Source: Streptomyces mutomycini (GTDB lineage Bacteria; Actinomycetota; Actinomycetes; Streptomycetales; Streptomycetaceae). From it: 32,056 bases of DNA. Each line of letters starts with the position of its first letter. The first letter of the stretch is position 1. The stretch covers positions 1-32,056 of the forward strand of contig NZ_MAPV01000202.1 of NCBI RefSeq assembly GCF_001700505.1, written 5' to 3'. The position numbers and the translations under genes are program-made. Positions 6,633-14,848 of the stretch are shown here, piece after piece. The notes beneath the pieces are model-generated. The model was given only the letters and a program-made list of their open reading frames with translations, was not told where the DNA came from and ran no database searches.

Positions 6633-7799
6633 GTGGAACGTCGGACCTTCTTGCGCACAGCGGTGATCGGCACCTCGGCGGCCGCTTTCGGCGGCACCCT
6701 GTGGCGGGGTGCCGCCTTCGCGGACCCCGCCCAGCCGGCCGCAGGCCCCTACGGTGCGCTGCAGGCCGCCAACGGCAACGGCATTCTGCTGCCGAGCGGT
6801 TTCACCAGCAGGATCATCGCCCGTTCGGGGCAGACCGTCCCCGGCACCTCGTACACCTGGCACAGCGCGCCCGACGGCGGTGCCACCTTCACCGACGGCA
6901 GCGGCTGGATCTACGTCTCCAACGCCGAGGTGTCCGCGGGCAGCGGCGGCGGGGCGAGCGCGGTGCGCTTCAACTCCTCGGGGACCGTCACGTCGGCGTA
7001 CCGGATCCTGTCCGGCACGAACACCAACTGCGCGGGCGGCCGGACCCCGTGGAACACCTGGCTCTCCTGCGAGGAGGTCACCCGCGGCTTCGTGTACGAG
7101 ACCGACCCGTGGGGGGTGGACGCCGCGGTGCAGCGCCCCGCGATGGGCCGGTTCAAGCACGAGGCGGCGGCCGCGGACCCCGACCACGGCTACGTCTACC
7201 TGACCGAGGACGAGACGGACGGGCGCTTCTACCGCTTCCGCCCCACCACCTGGGGCAATCTTGCCTCCGGCACGCTCCAGGTGCTGGTCGCGGGCAGCGG
7301 CACCTCCGGCCCGGTGACCTGGACCACGGTTCCCGACCCGGACGGATCGCCCACCCAGACCCGCTACCAGGTCTCCGGCGCCAAGGTGTTCAACGGCGGC
7401 GAGGGCTGCTTCTACGCGGCGGGCACCTGCTGGTTCACCACCAAGGGCGACAACCGGGTGTGGGCGTACGACGCGAACGCCTCGTCCCTCTCGCTCGCCT
7501 ACGACGACTCGCTCGTCACGGGCGGCGGCGCCCCGCTGACCGGCGTCGACAACGTCACCCGCGCCGCCTCCGGCGACCTGTACGTCGCGGAGGACGGCGG
7601 CAACATGGAGATCTGCCTGATCACACCCGACGACACCGTCGCCCCGTTCCTGCGGATCAGCGGCCAGTCCGGTTCGGAGATCACCGGTCCCGCCTTCTCC
7701 CCCGACGGCCGCCGGCTCTACTTCTCCTCGCAGCGCGGGACCAGCGGAAGCTCGTCCGGCGGCATCACCTACGAGGTCACAGGACCGTTCCGCTCCTGA
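6633..7799 (+). CDS. Tat-exported PhoX-like (DUF839) protein, putative phosphatase
   Basis: A 388-residue exported protein. The N-terminus has a twin-arginine signal (ERRTFLRTAVIG, then an Ala-rich h-region and a cleavage area near AFA-DPA). The mature part is a PhoX/DUF839 beta-propeller with NCAGGRTPWNTWLSCEE, FKHEAAAADP, VYLTEDETDGRFYRF, DNVTR..GDLYVAEDGG and GPAFSPDGRRLYFSSQ. PhoX enzymes hydrolyse phosphomonoesters using Ca and an iron centre. The Cys in NCAGG sits where an iron ligand is expected. The protein is much shorter than full-length bacterial PhoX (over 600 residues), so phosphatase activity is not assured. GTG at 6633 is preferred over GTG at 6627 because GGAG at 6624-6627 is well spaced for it. 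Tat export fits a protein that folds with metals before secretion. Confidence 0.85.
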   Translation: MERRTFLRTAVIGTSAAAFGGTLWRGAAFADPAQPAAGPYGALQAANGNGILLPSGFTSRIIARSGQTVPGTSYTWHSAPDGGATFTDGSGWIYVSNAEVSAGSGGGASAVRFNSSGTVTSAYRILSGTNTNCAGGRTPWNTWLSCEEVTRGFVYETDPWGVDAAVQRPAMGRFKHEAAAADPDHGYVYLTEDETDGRFYRFRPTTWGNLASGTLQVLVAGSGTSGPVTWTTVPDPDGSPTQTRYQVSGAKVFNGGEGCFYAAGTCWFTTKGDNRVWAYDANASSLSLAYDDSLVTGGGAPLTGVDNVTRAASGDLYVAEDGGNMEICLITPDDTVAPFLRISGQSGSEITGPAFSPDGRRLYFSSQRGTSGSSSGGITYEVTGPFRS

Positions 7800-7807
7800 C
7801 ACACCCC

Positions 7808-7846
7808 GGGAGGCAGCGGCCGCCGGCCACGCGACCGCTGCCTCCC
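7808..7846. terminator. Bidirectional terminator hairpin between convergent genes
   Basis: GGGAGGCAGCGG (7808-7819) is perfectly complementary to CCGCTGCCTCCC (7835-7846), with a 15-base loop. It begins 9 bp after the PhoX-like stop and ends 8 bp before the stop of the opposing VOC-family gene. Confidence 0.8.
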
Positions 7847-7853
7847 TCCGCCG

Positions 7854-8270
7854 TCAGGCCTGTCCCTCGACCGCGGCCGGGTCCATCCACACGACCTCCC
7901 AGATGTGGCCGTCCGGGTCCTGGAACGAACGGGCGTACATGAAGCCCTCGTCCATCGGGTCGTTGGCGGGCGACCCGCCGTTGGCCAGCGCCACGTCGGC
8001 CATCTCGTCGACCTTCTCGCGGCTGTCCGCGCTCAGGGCGACGAGGACCTCGGTCGTCTTCGAGGCGTCGGCGATCTCCTTCTTGGTGAACTCCTTGAAG
8101 CGCGGCTCGCTGATGAGCATCGTGAAGATCGTGTCACTGATGACCAGGCAGGCCGTCGTCTCGTCGCTGAACTGCGGGTTGAAGCCGAAGCCGAGCTTCG
8201 CGAAGAAGTTCTTCGTCGTCTCCAGGTCCTTGACCGGCAGGTTCACGAAGATCATCTGAGGCTGAGGCAT
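7854..8270 (-). CDS. VOC-family (glyoxalase/bleomycin resistance-like) protein
   Basis: A 138-residue protein with the paired beta-alpha-beta-beta-beta modules of the vicinal oxygen chelate fold: MIFVNLPVKDLETTKNFFAK..GF at the start and SFQDPDGHIWEVVWMD at the end. The latter carries a terminal Glu of the metal-binding type. Members include isomerases, dioxygenases and resistance proteins; the substrate cannot be predicted. The ATG at 8270 begins the conserved domain. The open frame extends 44 codons upstream but that stretch has no family similarity. It is 128 bp downstream of an ArsR-type regulator on the same strand, which could control it. Confidence 0.85.
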   Translation of the reverse strand: MPQPQMIFVNLPVKDLETTKNFFAKLGFGFNPQFSDETTACLVISDTIFTMLISEPRFKEFTKKEIADASKTTEVLVALSADSREKVDEMADVALANGGSPANDPMDEGFMYARSFQDPDGHIWEVVWMDPAAVEGQA

Positions 8271-8398
8271 GATGTTCCACTCTTCCGTCCGGCACTCTGC
8301 GGTGCTCCCGCGCTCCGTACGAGCGCTTACGAGAGGTAGACGACGGGGCGCGGCGAAACTCATCGCTGTCCGCCGGACGCTTCTCCGGCCGCGGGACG

Positions 8399-9412
8399 TC
8401 ATGACACCGCCAGCGGCGCTCCGCCCCTGAGCAGCTCGGCGCCCAGCGGCGTGAGGGTGTGCAGGACCGAGCTGCCGTGGCGCAGCGTGCGGACCAGGCC
8501 GGCCTCGCGCAGGACACAGGCGTGCTGGCTCGCCGAGGCCAGGGACACCCCGGTCCTGCGGGCCAGCTCGCTCGTCGTGCAGCCGCTGTCTATGGCCCGC
8601 AGGACCGCCGAGCGGGTGTGCCCCACGAGCCGGCCGAGCCAGGGACCGGGCTCGGCTCCGGCCGGGGCGCCGGGGTGGGTGACCGGGTAGACGAGGACCG
8701 GCGTCAGACCCGGGTCGCGGTAGACGACCGGGGTGCCCCGGCAGAAGAACGACGGCTGCAGCAGCAGACCCCGCCCGTCGAGACGCAGCTCCCGGTCCAC
8801 GGGGTAGTCCGCCTCCAGGACCGGGGCGCGCCAGCGGATCATCGGCGGCAGCGTGGCCAGGAGTCCGTCCGCCCCGCCGTCCAGCAGGGCGCGGCCACGG
8901 ACGGCCCGGTCGGCCTCGACGCTCGCCCGGATGTGCGGCCAGTACGGCTCGACCGCGGCACGGTGATAGCCGCGCAGGGTGGAGATGAGCCGCCCCAGCG
9001 GCTCCGAGCGCCCCTCGGCGAGTGCCTCGGGCAGGGCGCCCGGCACGTGCCCGCCGGACGGCCGCCGCGCAGGGGCGCCGTTTCCGGTCAGCAGTCCGAG
9101 TTCCTCCCGGATGCGGTCCGCGGGTGTGTCGCGCAGCGCCTCCATTCCGGCATCGAGCCCGAGTGGCTCGGCGCCTCCGCCCGAAGGGGTCAGGAAGTCG
9201 GGGAAATAGCCCCGGGGAGGAACGACCGCGGAGAGCAGACGCGCTTCACCATTCAACCGGGTACGGGATTCCTGCCGCCATTTCCCGAACACCGTGGAAC
9301 CCCGCCGGTCCCTCAGCCGGTGGAAACTGAGAACGGTCTCCCACATCGCGTCCGGCCCCGTGGCCATCCGCACACGCGAAAGGTCCACTCCGGACACATG
9401 GATACGCAGCAC
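8399..9412 (-). CDS. ArsR-type winged-helix transcriptional regulator with a long N-terminal domain
   Basis: A 337-residue protein. The C-terminal ~70 residues form an ArsR-like winged helix (TTSELARRTGVSLASASQHACVLREAGLVRTLRHGSSVLHTLTPLG), with the recognition helix at SLASASQHACVLR and the beta-wing after it. The N-terminal ~260 residues resemble the DUF5937-type domain common in Streptomyces regulators of this size. There are no CxC metal-sensing cysteines in the DNA-binding helix, so it is unlikely to be a metal sensor. The start used is GTG at 9412, with a G-rich AGGTGGGGG just upstream. The gene is on the same strand as, and upstream of, the VOC-family gene. Confidence 0.8.
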   Translation of the reverse strand: MLRIHVSGVDLSRVRMATGPDAMWETVLSFHRLRDRRGSTVFGKWRQESRTRLNGEARLLSAVVPPRGYFPDFLTPSGGGAEPLGLDAGMEALRDTPADRIREELGLLTGNGAPARRPSGGHVPGALPEALAEGRSEPLGRLISTLRGYHRAAVEPYWPHIRASVEADRAVRGRALLDGGADGLLATLPPMIRWRAPVLEADYPVDRELRLDGRGLLLQPSFFCRGTPVVYRDPGLTPVLVYPVTHPGAPAGAEPGPWLGRLVGHTRSAVLRAIDSGCTTSELARRTGVSLASASQHACVLREAGLVRTLRHGSSVLHTLTPLGAELLRGGAPLAVS

Positions 9413-9653
9413 CGATCCCCCACCTGTTGCATCCGCAATTCCCCCCGCCGAAGCGTATGCACAGCGTCACAGGAGGTCACCACGGGGTTTCGGCCACAGT
9501 TGAAATGTCTCGCCCTCATCCCCGCCACCCGAAAAGCTGTACGACGTCGGGTGCGTTACCGGAGTCACCGAAGAGCGGGTGAAGGCCGTGGGGGGCTTCG
9601 CCTGTTCGGCGGCGGTGAACGACGGTGCGGCTCCGTGCCCGGCAGGGGTAAAG

Positions 9654-9691
9654 GGGTGCGGTCCGGGGGTGGGGATCCCCGGGCCGCACCC
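9654..9691. terminator. 15-bp stem-loop
   Basis: GGGTGCGGTCCGGGG (9654-9668) pairs with CCCCGGGCCGCACCC (9677-9691) through 15 pairs, one of them G-U, around an 8-base loop. No T-run follows on either strand. It is the strongest hairpin in the gap. Confidence 0.6.
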
Positions 9692-9725
9692 AGTCCACGC
9701 GTCCTCGATTTGCGCACCGAACGGT

Positions 9726-9758
9726 GAAAAGCCAACTACTTCGAATGGTTGGCTTTTC
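9726..9758. other. AT-rich perfect inverted repeat
   Basis: GAAAAGCCAAC (9726-9736) and GTTGGCTTTTC (9748-9758) are exact reverse complements around an 11-base centre that contains TTCGAA. Its base composition differs sharply from the flanking DNA. It could be a regulator binding site, or part of a terminator or small RNA. Confidence 0.6.
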
Positions 9759-9768
9759 AATTGACGAA

Positions 9769-9799
9769 GCGGCGGCACCCCCGCACAGGGTGCCGCCGC
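9769..9799 (-). terminator. 12-bp stem-loop 3' of the pyruvate phosphate dikinase gene
   Basis: GCGGCGGCACCC (9769-9780) pairs perfectly with GGGTGCCGCCGC (9788-9799) around a 7-base loop. It lies about 90 bp beyond the stop of the minus-strand dikinase gene and is the best candidate for its terminator. Confidence 0.6.
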
Positions 9800-9891
9800 T
9801 TCCGGGTAATCCGGCTCCGCCGAAGGACCCGTGAGGGTCTGTGTGATCCGACGGCGGTATCCGGAGTCGTGTCAGGCGCCGACCGCCGTTC

Positions 9892-12603
9892 TCAGCGGCT
9901 GTCGCTGCCCCGCGATTCCGCGGCGGCCCTGCCCGCTTCCAGCCGGGCGACCGGAATACGGAACGGCGAGCAGGAGACGTAGTCCAGGCCCACCTCGTGG
10001 AAGAAGTGCACCGACTCCGGGTCACCGCCGTGCTCGCCGCAGATGCCGAGCTTGAGGTCCGGGCGGGTGGCCCGGCCGGCTTCCACGGCGCTGCGCACGA
10101 GGGCGCCGACACCGTCCTTGTCGATCGTCTCGAACGGCGACACCCCGAAGATGCCCTTCTCCAGGTACGCGGTGAAGAACGAGGCCTCCACGTCGTCGCG
10201 GGAGAAGCCCCACACCGTCTGGGTGAGGTCGTTGGTGCCGAAGGAGAAGAACTCCGCGGCCTCGGCGATCTGCCCGGCGGTCAGCGCGGCACGGGGCAGC
10301 TCGATCATCGTGCCGATGCTGAGCCTCAGCTCCGTACCCGTGGCCGCCTCGACCTCCGCGATGACGTGGTCGGCCTCCTCGCGGACGATCTCCAGCTCCT
10401 GGACCGTTCCGACGAGCGGGATCATGATCTCGACCCGCGGGTCGCCCTTGGCGTTCTTGCGCTGCGCCGCCGCCTCCGCGATCGCCCGGACCTGCATCGC
10501 GAACAGACCGGGGATGACCAGCCCGAGACGGACACCGCGGAGTCCGAGCATCGGGTTCTGCTCGTGCAGCTTGTGCACGGCCTGGAGGAGGCGCAGATCG
10601 TTCTCGTTGGCGTCCTTGCGGGACTCGGCGAGCGCGACCCGCACGGAGAGCTCGGTGATGTCGGGCAGGAACTCGTGCAGCGGCGGGTCGAGCAGCCGCA
10701 CCGTGACGGGGAGTCCGTCCATCGACTCGAACAGCTCGATGAAGTCGGCCTTCTGGAGCGGCAGGAGCGCGGCCAGCGCGGCGTCGCGCTCGTCGTCGGT
10801 GTCCGCGAGGATCAGCTTCTCGACCATCTCGCGGCGCTCACCGAGGAACATGTGCTCGGTGCGGCACAGGCCGATCCCCTGGGCGCCGAAGCGACGCGCC
10901 CGCGAGGCGTCCTCGGCGTTGTCCGCGTTCGCCCGTACTCGCAGGCGGCGCACCCCGTCCGCGTACGACATGATCCGGTGCACGGCGGCGACGAGCTCGT
11001 CGGCGTCGTCGGCGCCCGCGTGCACACGGCCCTCGAAGTACTCGACGACCGGGGACGGCACGACGGGCACCTCACCGAGGTACACCTTGCCGGTGGAGCC
11101 GTCGACGGAGACGAGGTCGCCCTCCTCGACGACCGTGTCCCCGACCGTGAGGCGGCGGCGCTTGGTGTCGACCTCGATCTCCTCGGCGCCGCAGACACAG
11201 GTCTTGCCCATGCCGCGGGCGACGACGGCGGCGTGCGAGGTCTTGCCGCCGCGGGAGGTCAGGATGCCCTCGGCGGCGATCATGCCGTCGAGGTCGTCGG
11301 GGTTGGTCTCCCGCCGGATGAGGATGACCTTCTCGCCCGACCGCGACCACTTGACGGCGGTGTACGAGTCGAAGACGGCCTTGCCCACGGCCGCACCGGG
11401 CGAAGCGGCGATGCCGCGGCCCAGCAGCACGCTTGCGGCACCGTGGTCGAAGCGCGGGAACATCAGCTGCGCGAGCTGGGCGCCGTTGACCCGCTGGAGC
11501 GCCTCGGCCTCGTCGATGAGGCCCTGGTCGACCAGCTGGGTGGCGATGCGGAAGGCGGCACCGGCGGTGCGCTTGCCGACCCGGGTCTGGAGCATCCAGA
11601 GCTGGCCGCGCTCGATGGTGAACTCGATGTCGCAGAGATCCTTGTAGTGGGTCTCCAGCGTCTCCATGATCTTCATCAGCTGGTCGTACGACGCCTTGTC
11701 GATCGACTCCAGCTCGGCGAGCGCCACCGTGTTGCGGATACCCGCGACGACGTCCTCGCCCTGCGCGTTCTGGAGGTAGTCGCCGTAGACGCCCTGGTGG
11801 CCGCTGGCCGGGTCACGGGTGAAGGCGACGCCCGTGCCGGAGTCGGGGCCGAGGTTGCCGAAGACCATCGAACAGACGTTGACGGCCGTGCCGAGGTCGC
11901 CGGGAATGCGCTCCTGGCGGCGGTAGAGCTTGGCGCGGTCGGTGTTCCACGAGTCGAAGACCGCGTTTATGGCCAGGTCCATCTGCTCACGCGGGTCCTG
12001 CGGGAAGTCCCGCCCGGCGTCCCGGGTGACGATCTCCTTGAACTGCTGGACCAGCTTCTTCAGGTCGGCCGCGTCCAGGTCCACGTCGACCGTGACGCCC
12101 TTGGCCTCCTTCGCGGCCTCCAGCGCCTCCTCGAAGAGGTCGCCGTCGACCCCGAGCACGGTCTTGCCGAACATCTGGATGAGGCGGCGGTAGGAGTCCC
12201 AGGCGAAGCGCTCGTCGCCGGCCTGGGCGGCGAGGCCCACGACCGAGGCGTCGGAGAGGCCGATGTTGAGGACCGTGTCCATCATGCCGGGCATCGAGAA
12301 CTTCGCACCGGAACGGACGGAGACCAGCAGCGGGTCGTCGGCCTGGCCGAGGTTCTTGCCCATCCGCTTCTCGAGCGCCTCGAGGTGCGCACTGACCTCG
12401 CCGCGCAGCTCGGCCGGCTCGTCACCGCTGTCGAGGTACACCTTGCACGCCTCGGTGGTGATGGTGAAGCCCGGAGGGACGGGCAGCCCGAGGTTGGTCA
12501 TCTCGGCGAGGTTGGCACCCTTGCCACCCAGAAGATCTTTCAGATCCTTGTTGCCCTCGGTGAAGTCGTAGACGAACTTCTGGGGATCTTTGTTTTCCGA
12601 CAC
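9892..12603 (-). CDS. ppdK: Pyruvate, phosphate dikinase
   Basis: Cytoplasmic enzyme interconverting pyruvate + ATP + phosphate and PEP + AMP + pyrophosphate, at the glycolysis/gluconeogenesis node. The 903 residues carry the N-terminal ATP-grasp nucleotide domain (GGKGANLAEM near 26-35; SVRSGAKFSMPGMMDT at 95-110), the swivelling phosphohistidine domain with GGKTSHAAV (catalytic His457; Thr455 is where PDRP-type regulators phosphorylate homologues) and the C-terminal TIM barrel with GICGEHGG (Cys855) and VSCSPFRIP. GTG at 12603 is chosen because it begins the conserved SENKDPQKFVYDF and has GAGGAG nine bases upstream. An in-frame extension to 12705 lacks support. The long antisense open frames here are shadows. 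No PDRP gene is in the window. Confidence 0.96.
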   Translation of the reverse strand: MSENKDPQKFVYDFTEGNKDLKDLLGGKGANLAEMTNLGLPVPPGFTITTEACKVYLDSGDEPAELRGEVSAHLEALEKRMGKNLGQADDPLLVSVRSGAKFSMPGMMDTVLNIGLSDASVVGLAAQAGDERFAWDSYRRLIQMFGKTVLGVDGDLFEEALEAAKEAKGVTVDVDLDAADLKKLVQQFKEIVTRDAGRDFPQDPREQMDLAINAVFDSWNTDRAKLYRRQERIPGDLGTAVNVCSMVFGNLGPDSGTGVAFTRDPASGHQGVYGDYLQNAQGEDVVAGIRNTVALAELESIDKASYDQLMKIMETLETHYKDLCDIEFTIERGQLWMLQTRVGKRTAGAAFRIATQLVDQGLIDEAEALQRVNGAQLAQLMFPRFDHGAASVLLGRGIAASPGAAVGKAVFDSYTAVKWSRSGEKVILIRRETNPDDLDGMIAAEGILTSRGGKTSHAAVVARGMGKTCVCGAEEIEVDTKRRRLTVGDTVVEEGDLVSVDGSTGKVYLGEVPVVPSPVVEYFEGRVHAGADDADELVAAVHRIMSYADGVRRLRVRANADNAEDASRARRFGAQGIGLCRTEHMFLGERREMVEKLILADTDDERDAALAALLPLQKADFIELFESMDGLPVTVRLLDPPLHEFLPDITELSVRVALAESRKDANENDLRLLQAVHKLHEQNPMLGLRGVRLGLVIPGLFAMQVRAIAEAAAQRKNAKGDPRVEIMIPLVGTVQELEIVREEADHVIAEVEAATGTELRLSIGTMIELPRAALTAGQIAEAAEFFSFGTNDLTQTVWGFSRDDVEASFFTAYLEKGIFGVSPFETIDKDGVGALVRSAVEAGRATRPDLKLGICGEHGGDPESVHFFHEVGLDYVSCSPFRIPVARLEAGRAAAESRGSDSR

Positions 12604-12835
12604 GGGTCTCGACTCCTCGAGGACGCGGTGGCTGCCCTGACGGCGAGGAACATACCCAGATCGAAGGTGTCTGGGTACGGCCACGTGCGCGTCACGAGGT
12701 CTCAACCACCCGTCCGCCAGCAGATCGAAAGTAACGCGCCCGCACCTCCGGAAGTGGGAATCCGTTCACTTCTCGAAGGCTTAATTACCTAGGGTGCGCG
12801 AAATCCGGCCTAAGGGTTACGTGAGGTAGTGGATG

Positions 12836-12851
12836 CTTTGATCGATCAAAG
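12836..12851. promoter_or_regulatory. 16-bp perfect palindrome, candidate operator
   Basis: CTTTGATCGATCAAAG is fully self-complementary. It is AT-rich in a GC-rich genome and lies about 230 bp upstream of the ppdK start in a gene-free stretch. The arrangement suits a dimeric repressor or activator, but the protein is not identified. Confidence 0.45.
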
Positions 12852-13110
12852 TAAACTCACCTGGCACCCAGTGCCGCCATTTGAGAAGTACAGCATCCGA
12901 ATGAGCGCTCATCTGAGCCAAACGCACCTCAGAGGTGGCGAGAATCACGCCGTCCGCAGCGCTCAGATGTCACCATCCGGACGCTCGTACGCCGACAAAC
13001 GGTCACCGAAAAGTCGCAACGCCACTACCGAGCGTGAGCGACGGCCTGCAGGAGGAGAGCGGGCGCACACGAGTGCCGTCGAATTACGGACACTCACCTC
13101 GGAACGCGAG

Positions 13111-13161
13111 AAAAAAGCCCGCTCATCTGAGCGGGCCCCTCGGGGGGCACTCGGTGCCCCC
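13111..13161 (-). terminator. Intrinsic terminator pair after the dus gene
   Basis: Read on the minus strand from the dus stop, the transcript first meets GGGGGCAC/GTGCCCCC (13143-13161, 3-base loop), then GCCCGCTC/GAGCGGGC (13117-13136, 4-base loop) followed by six T residues (13116-13111). The second is a textbook rho-independent terminator, which is uncommon in Streptomyces. Confidence 0.85.
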
Positions 13162-13176
13162 GCAAGGGGTGGGTGC

Positions 13177-14325
13177 TCAGCCGCCCGAGGTGTCCAGCTC
13201 CGCGTCGGCGCTCACGCCCGCGCAGTCGTACGGGTCCTTGAGCCAGCCGTCCGGCAGCGCCACCCGGTTGTTGCCCGACGTGCGCCCCCGGGGGCCGTCG
13301 GCGCCGTCCGGCCAGGGCTGGTCCAGGTCGAGCTCCTGGAGCTGACCGCCCAGCTCCTCCAGCGACGAGGTGACCGCCAGCCTCCTGCGCATGTCGGAGC
13401 CGACCGCGAAGCCCTTGAGGTACCAGGCGACGTGCTTGCGGAAGTCGATCACGCCCCGGCTCTCGTCACCGATCCACTCCCCCAGCAGCGTCGCGTGACG
13501 CAGCATGACGTCCGCGACCTGGCGCAGGACGGGAGCCTGCCTCGTCCCCGTGCCCTCGAAGGCACTGACGAGGTCACCGAAGAGCCAGGGACGCCCCAGG
13601 CAGCCGCGGCCGACGACCACGCCGTCGCACCCCGTCTCACGCATCATCCGCAGGGCGTCGTCGGCGCTCCAGATGTCGCCGTTGCCGAGGACGGGGATCT
13701 CGGGGACGTGCTCCTTGAGGCGCGCGATGGCATCCCAGTCGGCCGTGCCGCCGTAGTGCTGGGCGGTGGTCCTGCCGTGCAGGGCGACGGCCGTGACACC
13801 CTCCTCGACGGCGATGCGGCCCGCGTCGAGGTAGGTGGTGTGGTCGTCGTCGATGCCCTTGCGCATCTTGATCGTGACCGGGAGCCCGCCCGCCTGCCCC
13901 ACGGCCTCCCGGAGGATCGCGCGCAGCAGGGGCCGCTTGTACGGGAGCGCGGAGCCACCGCCCTTGCGGGTGACCTTGGGGACCGGGCAGCCGAAGTTCA
14001 GGTCGATGTGGTCGGCGAGGTCCTCGTCGACGATCATCCGGACCGCCTTGCCGACGGTGACCGGGTCCACTCCGTAGAGCTGGATGGAGCGCGGGGTCTC
14101 GCTCGCGTCGAAGTGGATGAGCTGCATGGTCTTCTCGTTGCGCTCGACCAGCGCCCGTGTGGTGATCATCTCGCTGACGAACAGCCCCTTCCCGCCGGAG
14201 AACTCACGGCACAGGGTGCGGAAGGGAGCGTTGGTGATGCCTGCCATGGGGGCGAGCACGACCGGCGGCTGCACGGTGTGCGGGCCGATCCGGAGCAGCG
14301 GGAGGGCGGGGGCGAGCGAGGTCAT
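13177..14325 (-). CDS. dusB: tRNA-dihydrouridine synthase (DusB type)
   Basis: FMN-dependent enzyme that reduces specific uridines to dihydrouridine in the tRNA D-loop with NADPH. The 382-residue protein has the FMN-binding start VVLAPMAGITNAPFR (22-36), the catalytic loop NFGCPVPKVTRKGGGSAL with Cys113, the KMRKG strand, the phosphate-binding GNGDIWS and the VVGRGCLGRPWLF motif, then the helical C-terminal domain. ATG at 14325 begins the family homology; the frame extends 23 codons upstream without support. Two hairpins, one with a T-run, lie just after the stop. A separate hairpin at 14394-14425 isolates it from the upstream gene. Confidence 0.95.
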   Translation of the reverse strand: MTSLAPALPLLRIGPHTVQPPVVLAPMAGITNAPFRTLCREFSGGKGLFVSEMITTRALVERNEKTMQLIHFDASETPRSIQLYGVDPVTVGKAVRMIVDEDLADHIDLNFGCPVPKVTRKGGGSALPYKRPLLRAILREAVGQAGGLPVTIKMRKGIDDDHTTYLDAGRIAVEEGVTAVALHGRTTAQHYGGTADWDAIARLKEHVPEIPVLGNGDIWSADDALRMMRETGCDGVVVGRGCLGRPWLFGDLVSAFEGTGTRQAPVLRQVADVMLRHATLLGEWIGDESRGVIDFRKHVAWYLKGFAVGSDMRRRLAVTSSLEELGGQLQELDLDQPWPDGADGPRGRTSGNNRVALPDGWLKDPYDCAGVSADAELDTSGG

Positions 14326-14393
14326 GGCCCCATTGTCCCGTACGCGGGCGGCGGCACGGGCGCGGACCGGCCGGGCCCCGGCAGGGACGGGCA

Positions 14394-14425
14394 CGGGCCC
14401 GGATCACGGAGGTGGTCCGGGCCCG
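14394..14425 (-). terminator. Terminator hairpin after the DUF6243 gene
   Basis: CGGGCCCGGATCAC (14394-14407) pairs with GTGGTCCGGGCCCG (14412-14425) through 14 pairs including one G-U, around the loop GGAG. It begins 26 bp beyond the stop of the minus-strand DUF6243 gene. Confidence 0.75.
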
Positions 14426-14450
14426 TGGTCGTACGGGTCGTGCGAGGAGG

Positions 14451-14654
14451 TCAGCTCTCGGCGGGTGCGTCCTGCGCCGGTGCGGCCTCCGCGGCGGCGG
14501 CGCGCTCACGCATCTTGCGCACCAGTTCCTGCTTCTTGTCCTCGGCCGCCTTGCGGTCGTTGTCGCGCGCGGGGCCCGCGCCCTGCTGTTCGGCGCGGGA
14601 CAGCTTCTTGCGCTGTCCGCCCACACCGAGGAGGTTGTTGCGGCTCTTGGCCAC
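14451..14654 (-). CDS. Small basic DUF6243-family protein
   Basis: A 67-residue, highly charged protein (MAKSRNNLLGVGGQRKKL..., then a Lys/Arg/Glu-rich helix ending in an Ala-rich tail). The N-terminal sequence matches the small DUF6243 proteins conserved in Streptomyces. Function is unknown; the sequence suggests a nucleic-acid- or ribosome-associated helical protein, but no motif proves it. The GTG start has GGGAG six bases upstream. It has its own terminator and appears monocistronic. Confidence 0.8.
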   Translation of the reverse strand: MAKSRNNLLGVGGQRKKLSRAEQQGAGPARDNDRKAAEDKKQELVRKMRERAAAAEAAPAQDAPAES

Positions 14655-14848
14655 GGGGTTCTCCCATTCGTGGTGAGAAGTGAGGTCCGGGGTGATCGGG
14701 GACCTCGGGGATCGATTCGGTGGGCGACGGGCGGTCGGCCCGTCGCGCGCTCACTCGTAGATCTGGAAGAACGAAGACATGCCGGAAAAGGTACCCGGCC
14801 CGGGCGGGCCTCTTCACCCGGTTTTCGGCCGGAGGCCCCGGCGCGGGC

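Larger units (their letters stand above)
9413..9891. other. 480-bp gene-free region with three strong stem-loops
   Basis: No open frame here shows family features. Small frames such as 9579-9764 lie across the stem-loops and look spurious. The region holds the promoter area of the ArsR-type gene, three perfect or near-perfect inverted repeats (9654-9691, 9726-9758, 9769-9799), and the 3' flank of the pyruvate phosphate dikinase gene. The middle part is markedly more AT-rich than its surroundings. A small RNA or a stack of terminators are the two main readings. Confidence 0.6.
12604..13176. other. 570-bp intergenic region upstream of ppdK
   Basis: No gene is supported here. The region is less GC-rich than its neighbours (for example TTAATTACCTAGG near 12781) and should contain the ppdK promoter. 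It also holds a 16-bp palindrome at 12836-12851, the short palindrome TGAGCGCTCA near 12902, and the paired hairpins that terminate the dihydrouridine synthase gene (13111-13161). Confidence 0.6.

Noticed and set aside
9726..9758. TTCGAAT in the stem-loop looked like a tRNA T-loop
   Set aside because: There is no 5-bp T-arm, anticodon arm, D-arm or acceptor stem around it.
9579..9764. 61-codon plus-strand frame in the 9413-9891 gap
   Set aside because: It runs through two stem-loops, has no clear ribosome binding site and shows no domain; more likely an artefact of GC-rich non-coding DNA.
9997..12792. 931-codon plus-strand frame opposite ppdK
   Set aside because: It is antisense to a gene with a full set of catalytic motifs; its translation is the low-complexity Arg/Gly/Val/Asp-rich shadow typical of high-GC coding DNA.
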